From assembly GCA_033675265.1 (NCBI GenBank), contig JAUJYZ010000630.1, forward strand, positions 1 through 64,000: a stretch of 64,000 bases of DNA, read 5' to 3'. Position numbers and translations under genes: made by a program. This DNA is from Actinostola sp. cb2023 (taxonomy: Eukaryota > Cnidaria > Anthozoa > Actiniaria > Actinostolidae). The notes under the pieces were generated by a model. The model had not been told where the DNA came from, made no database searches, and saw nothing but the letters and a program-made list of their open reading frames with translations. Shown here in pieces: positions 17,471 to 28,399 of this stretch; position 1 is the stretch's first letter, and each line of letters opens with the position of its first letter.

Positions 17471-19029
17471 TGGCTATAGTCCATTATTGAAAATCTTGAA
17501 TTTGGGCCATTTTTGAGCATTTTGCATGGGCTATATATAGTCCATTGAAAATCGTCATTTTGGGCCATTTTTGAGCATTTTGCATGGGCTATAGTCCATT
17601 GAAAATCGTTATATTTTGGACCATTTTTGAGCATTTTGCATGGGCTATAGGCCATTGAAAATCGTCATTTTTATAGGCCATTGAAAATCGTCATTTTGGG
17701 CCATTTTTTATCATTTTGCATGGGATATAGTCCATTGAAAATCGTTATATTTTGGGCCATTTTTGACCATTTTGCATGGGCTATAGGCCACTGAAAAGCG
17801 TCATTTTGGGCCATCTTTGAGCATTTTGCATGGGTATAGTCCACTGAAAATCGTCATTTTGGGCCATCTTTGAGCATTTTGCATGGGGTATAGTCCACTG
17901 AAAATCGTCATTTTGAGCCATTTTTGAGCGTTTTGGATGAGCTATAGTCCACTGAAAATCGTCATTTTGGGCCTTCTTTGAGCATTTTGCATGGGGTATA
18001 GTCCACTGAAAATCGTCAATTTGGGCCATTTTTGAGCATTTTGCATGGGCTATAGGCCATTGAAAATCGTCATTTTTATAGGCCATTGAAAATCGTCATT
18101 TTGGGCCATTTTTTATCATTTTGCATGGGATATAGTCCATTGAAAATCGTTATATTTTGGGCCATTTTTGACCATTTTGCATGGGCTATAGGCCACTGAA
18201 AAGCGTCATTTTGGGCCATCTTTGAGCATTTTGCATGGGTATAGTCCACTGAAAATCGTCATTTTGGGCCATCTTTGAGCATTTTGCATGGGGTATAGTC
18301 CACTGAAAATCGTTATATTTTGGGCCATCTTTGAGCATTTTGCATGGGGTATAGTCCACTGAAAATCGTCATTTTGGGCCATTGAGCATTTTGCATGGGT
18401 ATAGTCCACTGAAAATCGTCATTTTGGGCCATCTTTGAGCATTTTGCATGGGGTATAGTCCACTGAAAATCGTTATATTTTTGGCCATTTGTGAGCATTT
18501 AGCATGGACTATAGGCCATTGAAAATCGTCATTTTGGCCCATTTGTGAGCATTTAGCATGGGCTATAGGCCATTGAAAATCGTCATTTTGGGCCATCTTT
18601 GAGCGTTTTGCATGGGGTATAGGCCATTGAAAATCGTTATATTTTGGGCCATTTTTGACCATTTTGCGTGGGCTATAGGCCATTGAAAATCGTCATTTTG
18701 GGCCATTTTTGAGCATTCTGCATGGGCTATAGTCCATTGAAAATCGTTATATTTCGGGCCATTTTTGACCATTTTGCATGGGATATAGTCCATTGAAAAT
18801 CGTTATATTTTGGGCCATTTTTGAGCATTTTGCATGGGGTATAGTCCACTGAAAATCGTCATTTTGGGCCATTGAGCATTTTGCATGGGGTATAGTCCAC
18901 TGAAAATCGTCATTTTGGGCCATCTTTGAGCGTTTTGCATGGGCATAGTCCATTGAAAATCGTCATTTTGGCCCATTTGTGAGTATTTTGCATGGGCCAT
19001 TTTTGGGCCATTTTTGGGCCATTTTTGAG
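17471..19029. repeat. 54-bp minisatellite, run 5 (longest)
   Basis: About 29 units. Segments near 17640-17860 and 18050-18260 match almost base for base, showing block duplication inside the array. Confidence 0.9.
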
Positions 19030-20330
19030 CGTTTAGGATGAGCTATAGTCCATGATTTTACCGTGTTTGAATAGGACTAACCCCACCAAACCTACGTTAG
19101 TCACGTGACCCAATCAGTGTTTTGCTCAACTGGAATAGAGAGGGAACAATTCACGAATATATCAACAAGTTACGAGACATTGAAAATAAAAACACCAGAA
19201 GAAATTAAAAGAAACAGAAAAATAGAAACAATTAAACTCTATCGAAATAAAAAACAGAATCGACAAGGAAAATCAAATAATTTAAAAATAAACTTAACCG
19301 CATTAAAAAAACTAAAAGAAGACAAAAATAATTAAAAATAAACTTTACCGAAGAAATAAAACACAGAATCTAAAAAAAAAAAAAAAAAGACTTCCGCCGG
19401 CCCGGGAATGGAACCCGCGCGCTACTTCGGTAATTTATGCAAAACACTAAAAATCGACCATACACCCAGACTTAAGTGCTGGGTCACCGTATGTTACGTA
19501 TAGGATGAAGATTTCGGCCTCATCCGCGCTATCGGGTAGTACACAATCAGCGAAGTAGTCAAAGAGGGAGGGAACAGTCGTATCCTAGTCCTAAATGACT
19601 GCCCCTTACCACATCAAGCTATCTGTACTTCCGATTGTTTTCGAGAGTAAATTTAGTAGTCTATCGTGTGACGGTTATTGTTATGGAAATTTATTGACTA
19701 ACGTAGCGACCCGTGGATCGACTCTCCGTGGACTCCAACTTTTTTTTTTCCGTTTTTTTTCTTCTTGTCTTTTCTTATGTTGCAAAATGACGAGATCAAT
19801 ACATTGGTATATTTTGAGTTGTAAAGAACAAAATATTAAACAAATAATATTTAATACAATATCAATAATTAATTAATGCAATATCGCACACAATTACTTG
19901 CTGAGGATATCATGCTGTGTTGACTTGCTATACAAGCATCAAGAGTTCCAGACTTCCGGTGCGCGCGCGCAATGCACTGTGAGATTATTACAAAGGAAAA
20001 GTGAGCACCAAGTGAGCAAAAACATAGCTTGGGCTCCCTGTGTCTAGAATTGGTGCTCACTTTTCCTTTGTAATAATCTCACAATGCATTGCGCGTGTAC
20101 CGGAAGTCTGGAACTCTTGATGCTTGTATTGAACCGACCGGAAGTCAGAAAAGTGAGTCACACAAGTACCTGGTAATTAATTATACGCAACTCAGCCCAT
20201 GAGCTGCTGGACTTTAATGAACTTTATATCTAGGTATATTTTTCTCTTTCTTCTTTCTAACTCGCAGAAGAAATTGATGCGTATTTTTACAGGACTTTTA
20301 CTTTCCCATAATTTCTATTGTCAGCGGTCT
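19030..20330. repeat. ~1.28-kb conserved block, copy 4
   Basis: Ends at TTCTATTGTCAGCGG, where similarity to the other copies stops. A short 54-bp-unit remnant appears near 20618-20652. Confidence 0.85.
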
Positions 20331-20812
20331 CACGCAGAACGTATATAAGAGATGATATGACTGACACAATCACACTTCGAGACTTTAGGGTTTTCCACTT
20401 GCTGGAGCTTAGAAAACACTAGTTCTCTCTTGTGCTTTCCTCAGTCACCGTTCCGTAACACTGATCTTGTATTCGCAATATTTAATCGAACGTGACGTGA
20501 CTGTAGACTCCGATTCTCATCGGAGATCGTTGAGAATAGGTTACTATCTGTTTGACTAGCGCTACACGGCTTCCTTTAGTTACCAATAGTACTAGTTATT
20601 TATCTATCCATAACCATGCAATTGAATATCGTCATTTTCGAACATTTCCCATGGGAAATTATGCAGTCTACTCAGCTCTAAAATTCAAAAATTCACGTAA
20701 AATGTATGCATGAACTTTTTCATAGCTTGATTTCTGCTGGAGCAGTTTTTCTTGCAGGAACAGGAACTTGATTTCTGATGATGATGATGAGCTGATGGAG
20801 ATGATGCAGTAG

Positions 20813-23800
20813 CTACATCTCAAGACCAAGCATCGAGAAATATCTGAAACAAAAATACCTAGCTGAGTCATCCGTTAAAACGTTCCAACTGTACTAGTAT
20901 ATATCATGGAGCGGCAAAAACAACTGTTGATGTTGACAATGATTTTTGTACCTATCGATCTGTTCGTCCAGCCATTCTTTGTGTAGCAGTCCAGTAAGCC
21001 ACGAGTCTGGTAATTTCTCGACACCAAGTTTACATCCCAGCAACGCACCAGCTACTGCCCCATTGGTATCCGCATCACCAGCCTGTTTAGAATAGAGACG
21101 GCATTAGGCATAATCGTACACATATCGACGTGTCAATTGTACCAGTGGAGACAGACACAAGTGTTATTTTACTGCAAAACAGACAAGCATAAGAAGTACA
21201 GTTGAACCTCCGGTTGCGACCACCTCTCGTAAGCGACCAGTTTTCCAAAATACCAAAAGTTTAGTTCCAAGTCAAATCACTATAGTTGGAACCTCTCATA
21301 CGCGACCGCCTCTCGTAAGCGACCACAAAACTTGACATTTTGGGCGGTCGCTTACGGGAGGTTCGAATGTATCTATTTGACTGTGAAACAGAAAGACCTG
21401 ATGCATGCACAAGCGATTGCATAATGAGCCAGGATCAAATATTTGTATTTTCTGGTGCTTGCGTCGGCTCGTTTTCATACAACACAGATTCGTATTCTTC
21501 ACTCTCGTTCCCAGAGCGAGTATGCGACAGCGAAGGCGCATTGGCGTCGTGTCCTTGTCACCGCGGACCAGCAGGATCGCAGGCTTGGGGAGCGAGGGAG
21601 TGCTTATGCTTGCATTTATGTTTGCGTTGTGAGTGAACACCAGCTTTGGTTACATTTGTCACCATACCTCCATTATAAGTTCAGTAAGACCATGACGAAA
21701 GTCATTGCAGTTTCTAAAGACCCAAAAGCCAGCACCCAGACACTTGTAAGTGTATCCTATTGCACGACCAACACACAGTCCAAGGTCGGCAAGCGATTTA
21801 GCAAACATGTGCTTGTGCAGTTCTTCTTTCTGTACAATAACGACAGATATACATGTGGTATAAATTATGTCAGACGTCAATCAGTAATAATGGGCGTGTC
21901 CAGACGTGAGCCAATCCTAGTAAAATCTGGTGTAATTGACAAGAATTAGTCATGACGCCCCCTACCATGACGCACCCAAAGTGCCATAACGCCCCCAATA
22001 CAGTGAGTCATGACGCCCCCTTGCCATGACGCCCCCTACCATGACGCCCCCAAAGTGCCATAACGCCCCCAATACAGTGAGTCATGACGCCCCCTTGCCA
22101 TGACGCCCCCTACCATGACACCCCCAAAGTGCCATAACGCCCCCAATACAGTGTCATGACGCCCCCTTGCCATGACGCCCCCTACCATGACGCCCCCAAA
22201 GTGCCATAACGCCCCCAATACAGTGAGTCATGACGCCCCCTTGCCATGACGCCCCCTACCATGACGCCCCCAAAGTGCCATAACGCCCCCCAATACAGTG
22301 AGTCATGACGCCCCCTACCATGACGCCCCCAGTGCCATGACGCCCCCAATACAGTGAGTCATGACGCCCCATATATGTTGTACTTGTTTATTTTATTCCA
22401 AATGATCTTTTTACCTGGAATATTGTCTCTAATAAGAAACTTTCACAGTAATTTAACTTTCTGGTAAGAGGAAAGGTTTTTTATTGTACTAATCGTTAAA
22501 GTGCTACTTAGACGAAAATCGATCGAAGTTTAAATTAGCTGAAACTTCATTGAATAATTCTTCAAGGGTCTAATAATAACTAGCTAAAATCTTTTTTCGA
22601 TATTCCAGAGGGAAGTACTATATTTTCATGAATCCTTAGAGGAGTCAGTGACGTCATCTACTCAACCCAACATTCAGCTCCATACATTTCTTTGTATTTT
22701 GTGAATCAAAATATCTCAATGTTTTGGTCAGATAACAGCTCTGCATTGAAGACAATTGGTCAGACAATCAATCCTAAGCACAAATAATGCAAGAAAACTC
22801 CTTCACCCAAACTTTTAGCTTCATAGAAATAAAATAATTCAAGAAACTAAACACAAAGAAATGTATGGAGCGAAGCTGTGTTGATTGTTAGGGTTGAGTA
22901 GATGACCTCACTGACACTTCTAAAGATTCATAAAAATGTAATACTTCCCATAGGAATTTTGAGAAAACACATTAACCAGTAATTGTATGGCTCTTTGAGA
23001 TTATTTCAGTGAAGTTTCAGCTAAATTAAACTTCGATCGATTTTCGTCTAAGTAATTGCAGTTTTCATGTTTGAGTGCCTCACACAGGTCTGATACGCCT
23101 TCATCTGTGATTTCGTTGTATTCAAGATGTAACGCAGCAAGTTTGCAGTTTTCATGTTTGAGTGCCTCACACAGGTCTGATACGCCTTCATCTGTGATTT
23201 CGTTGTATTCAAGATATAACGCAGTAAGTTTGCAGTTTTCATGTTCGAGTGCCTCACACAGGTGTGATACGCCTTCATCTGTGATTCCGTTGAATTCAAG
23301 ATATAACGCAGTAAGTTTGCAGTTTTCATGTTTGAGTGCCTCACACAGGTGTGATACGCCTTCAATTGTGATTTCGTTGCTTGTAAGGTTTAACTCGATA
23401 AGTTTGCAGTTTTCATGTTTGAGTGCTTCACACAGGTGTGATACGCCTTCATCTGTGATTTTGTTGTTAACAAGATCTAACGCAGTAAGTTCGCAGTTTT
23501 CATGTTTGAGTGCCTCACACAGGTCTGATACGCCTTCAATTGTGATTTCGTTGTTTGCAAGGTTTAACTCAATAAGTTTGCAGTTTTCATGTTTGAGTGC
23601 TTCACACAGGTGTGATACGCCTTCATCTGCCATGTTGTTTTCGGCAAGGTTTAACTCAATAAGTTTACAATGTTTGAGTGCTTCACATAAGGCTGACATA
23701 CCTTGGTCTGAAATATCTTTATTACCTTCCACATTCAAATGAGTCAGTCTACAATCTTTCTCACAAACTGCTCCTAGCAGTTCTTTAAAACCTTGTTCAG

Positions 23801-26800
23801 TTATGTCACACCATGAGATATCCAATTCTTCTGGACCACCTTCTTTAATCAGCTTGGAGAGTTCTGAGCACCCACTGTCACCAAAGCCTGAATTAAATCT
23901 CAAATAAAGATATTTTAAAGATGTCCCAAGATACTTCAGGAAAAATACTATTGCAGTACAATCAACGGGTGTAATACCGATCCTTTTCAAATTTACACGA
24001 TGTTTAAACTGATTGTTTGAGATCAGCTGAGAAGCGGCTCTCTTCACAACGTCATTATCGTCTAGCTCGTGCAAACATTGCAACATTAATAAAGCTGCTT
24101 CCTTCGAAATCGTATTCTCTGATGGTAAACAGTCCACGAGGATCTTTACAAACGCGTCAGTCACTACTTGTACATTCTGACCTTTGAGTAATCCAGCTAC
24201 AAACTGGATGACAAGATGCCAGTCTGCAGTGTTAGCTTTCTCTTTGATAAAATGACCTAGTTCGTTCGGTCCCATCTTTGCAATTTCTCGAGCAGCAAGA
24301 AACTCTTGAAGAGTCAGATGAATGAAGCAGTACTGAGGTCGTGCCACATATCCATACGACAGAACTGTCTTGTTTGGTGGCATACAATTAAGAAATCCAC
24401 AATTTTCTAATCCCTCAACTTCTTCTTCATCAAATATTAATCTCCTCTCGTCAATTCCCTTCCTTGCTAACGATCCAAGCTTTAGCAATGATTCTTCCAC
24501 TGATTGTGAAAACTTCTCCCTGGCAAAATCGTGTGCGTTCGTTTTACTTTGATAATCAGGATGATGGTTGAATATAAACACTCTCAGTACTCCTTTATAG
24601 ATTTCAGTGAGTGTAGTAGGCAAAGCGAAGCTGTCATGGTTTAGGCAGAATTCGAGTAAATCGCAGACAAATTTGCAGGTTGCAGGGATGTAGCATAGAT
24701 ATAAGAGATTGAGGTTGGTCTGGATATGCTGCCATATCGCGGTCGCTTTACTAGAATCATCACAGAAACATTTGCCAATATAAGTTTGGACTTTATCAGA
24801 GGTAAATCCCAAGATTTCTACTTCTCTGTCAAACTGTAAAGTTTTAACACTGTCAACGGCATTTGGTCTTGTAGTTGTGACTATTGTAGCTCCAGGAAGA
24901 AGTTTGTTTTGCAACAGTTTGATGTAGTGGGCAGAGACAGGGATCTCATCAGTTATGTCATTGAATCCCGAAAAGTCCTTCTCGTCTTTTACGCAGCTTT
25001 CACGGCGTTTGAATTCATCTAAACCATCAAAAATGATCAAAATCTTATCGGGATAATCTACAATATATTGCAAAACACTGTCATCTATCTTCCCTGTTGA
25101 GCATTCTGCTCTGCTAAGAAACTCTCTGAGAGCGGATAATTTTGCCATAGCTTCAGAATTAAAATGTCTAAATCTAAATAAAAGTGCATACTTGAATTTT
25201 TGTTCAGTGTTAGAACGCCACTCACGTAGAAGTTTTATACAAAGTAAAGACTTTCCAATTCCAGGGCGACCAACAATAAGAATCTTTCGAGGATCAAGTG
25301 AATCTTTGTTAGAAACAAATAATTCTTTCAGATTTTCAATTTTGATTGAGGCTTTCGGAGGTTTGAGGTAAATGTCTTGGATCTCATGTCTTTTCTTTGA
25401 CATATCGAATGCATGCGTGACTCTCCCAGAATGAATAATAAGGTCAACGTAAATGTCGTCTACAGCCTTTCTGTTTGCATGTTCTCCTGGGGTTTCAGGA
25501 ATCAACATTGTTTGTTCATCTATACGACTACGATAATTATTGTCGTTTAATACTACTGGGACTCTGCTTCTTCCTAATAGGTAGTTTTGACAAAATTCGA
25601 AGTCAGACATGAAATGGTTATCACAACGAGCTCTTACAATGAGGTACACGGCTTCAAAAAACACGAGGAATGCAAAGATGATATGCGAAATCCGTGTAAA
25701 TTCACCCCAGACAGTTTTGTCTGAACCCACAGAATTAAGACACGTTATATTTACTGATGTATTAGAATATGTAACGTTCGAGGTTTGGCTCGCTTGACCT
25801 TGGGAAGAATCCCACTGACAAAGAAATTCAGATGGGAAACCATTAGGATAAACTACTGGTTTTGTAATGATGCAAATACAATTCTCCAAGCAAATCGAAC
25901 CACCAACTGGACCAGATAAGAACTGAAAACGAGGCGAGTTGTTGTTCTCGGTGTAAGTCGAGGGTTTTCAGGGTCACGAGGCTTGCAAGCTTGTTCTACT
26001 TCGTCGACACGAGATTTCACACAGCACCAATAAATGAAGCAAACGATTGTTGGCATTAGAAATGAGAGAAGAACGAAACCATACAGCGGAAGTGGAGAAT
26101 TGTAGAGTTGATTATATTGGTGAAAGCACTTGGTCTGCATAAAGTCCTTGTCGGTGAATTTTCCATCGTTTTTACAAAGAAATTGTCGTCTCTCCGTGGT
26201 TCTCAGGTTTGCTGTGCCTCCAATAGCTAGTATAAACCCAGCGATTGCATTGAAAGTTACCACAACGAAACCATAAAGACTGAATCTTTTGGGAGTGAAG
26301 AATGCTTGGCAATTGCCCAGACTCTCTGCCATTATGCCGTTTAAGTTATGCTTCAAATCAAAACTTACTAATTGTTGTCGATGAGACTCCTGTTTAATTC
26401 CACACTGAAATTGTCCTTTATTCGCTTGCTTGAAAGTTGAAACAATCCACCAATGAAATTGTATCGACGTGGGTGCATTTGGTAGCAATATAGTGACACA
26501 AACCGAGTTGATTACTTATCGGTTCAAACATGCCGAACATTAGACTCTTCCACAGTCCCCGCTCGGCCGTTGCACTCTCGAGTGCAACGGCCGAGCGGGG
26601 ACTGTGGAAGAGTCTAGCCGAACATCGGCGGGTACAAAACGCAGACTGGAACAGACTGGAATCTGCAGACTGGAATCTGCAGACTAGAATCTGCAGACCG
26701 GTCATTATTAATGTAGGGGGGTGGGGACATAATTTTTTTTCAGGAAGATAACGTTTGCCAAGGCCCCCTTAATACACGAGAATGGCGAGCAGCCCCCCTC

Positions 26801-28360
26801 ATAATCCACATTTTAGTGATGACCCCCCCCCCCCCCCCCCCAAAAAAAAAAAACCTCTTCATATCGTCTTGCTTTGACTTGTCGTGAGTCCACTTCTGGA
26901 TGTTGTTTGGGGAGTAGGTGGCTCATTATATTCTTACTAGTGAAACAAGGGTGCTTTGCACTTGATTCATACATTTGTATGAGCTGATTGGAAACACTAT
27001 GGAAAGACTTGAACTGATATAAGATTTGAAAGTATGCAAAATGTTAAACAAATGGATGTTTGATTACTTTTACTCTGGTTTTATTATATCAGTGGCCTGT
27101 GGATTTGAACCGGCTCGGTAAGAATTTGACCTAAAAATTAACCTTGGTGTTGGGAGAGAAAAATTCTCGAAAAATGCCACAAAACCGCCTACAATGACAC
27201 AGAAACTACGTAATCACAATACGAGTGAGGTAAGAACATTTACTTCAATTTTTAGGTCAAATTGACACGTATCCAGTTTGGGCTGCATGTGCATTTATTT
27301 CAGTTGTGAGCAACAACGTGCATTAGCTAACCTGAGTATCATTCGGCTGACCCACACACCCACTAGGCTCGATTTCCAGCCTTTTTAGGATTTCGCGCAC
27401 CCCTAACACGGTTGGAAATTCCTACCCACCCACACAATTTATAGAGAGAGAGAGGTTATTACGCCGAAGAGCACCGATGGATTCTCGAGCATGGTAACCA
27501 GCTAAAACGGCCGGCTGTGTATTTTTACGAGTCGCGCCACAAAGGCGAGCCAAAATGCAATTGACGAGTAATGATTCACAGCTATGAAAACCTTCACTGT
27601 GAAAACTCTCCTCGAGCGCGCGCTGTTTACATTTTTGACAAAACTGTAGTTCTCGCACGTTGATTGCGTCATGATTTTAAAAGTCAGTAAAATGAATTAG
27701 TCATGACGCCCCCTTGCCATGACGCCCCCAAAGTGCCATGACGTCCCCAATACAGTGAGTCATGACGCCCCATATATGTTGTACTTGTTTATTTTATTCC
27801 AAATTATGTTTTTACCTGGAATATTGTCTCTAATAAAAAACGTTCACAGTAATTTAACTTTCTGGTAAGAGGAAAGGTTTTTGATTGTGCTGTTACTAAT
27901 CGATCGAGTCAGGTTTGTGATAGTTAAGTTGGGCAGTTACTGCCATATATAACTTTCTCTTCTACAGATTTCTGGAATACTGTCTCTAAAAACTTTCACG
28001 GTAATTTAACTTTCTCGGAAACTAAGGGTGAAGGAAGGGTTTCTGATTGTGGTTTCTATGATCGACGTTATGCATGAATACAGCAATCATGACGGCGATA
28101 CATGGTTTAAAGCCGTAAAGTTTGCCAAAGTTTGTGTGAATAAGTTGGGCAGGTGATTCTGTATGTAACTTTCTATAAGCTTCACAATGTAGTCAAATAA
28201 GTTTTAACTTTTATTAATTTCGATTTTCAGTGTAGTCTTTCGTAATCGACAACCGAGAAATGTTTGTTTACGGGACGCGTGACTGTGGTAACGTCCCTAT
28301 AAACAAAGTGTTCAAAACACTCTTTGTTCTAAACTCTATCACATCCAAAAGGACATTGTA

Positions 28361-28399
<39 letters not shown>

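Noticed and set aside
9442..19000. Many MAQNDDFQWTIPHAKCSK-type frames
   Set aside because: 54-bp minisatellite read in two open frames. Frames shift between units and differ between runs, with no conserved start or end.
23056..23742. 228-codon plus-strand frame SASHRSDTPSSVISL
   Set aside because: Antisense shadow of the leucine-rich repeats.
22340..27903. LTR retrotransposon suggested by direct repeats around 5.4 kb
   Set aside because: No reverse transcriptase, integrase, gag, primer-binding site or TG...CA ends. The interior is a NACHT-LRR gene, and the repeat extends into a minisatellite.
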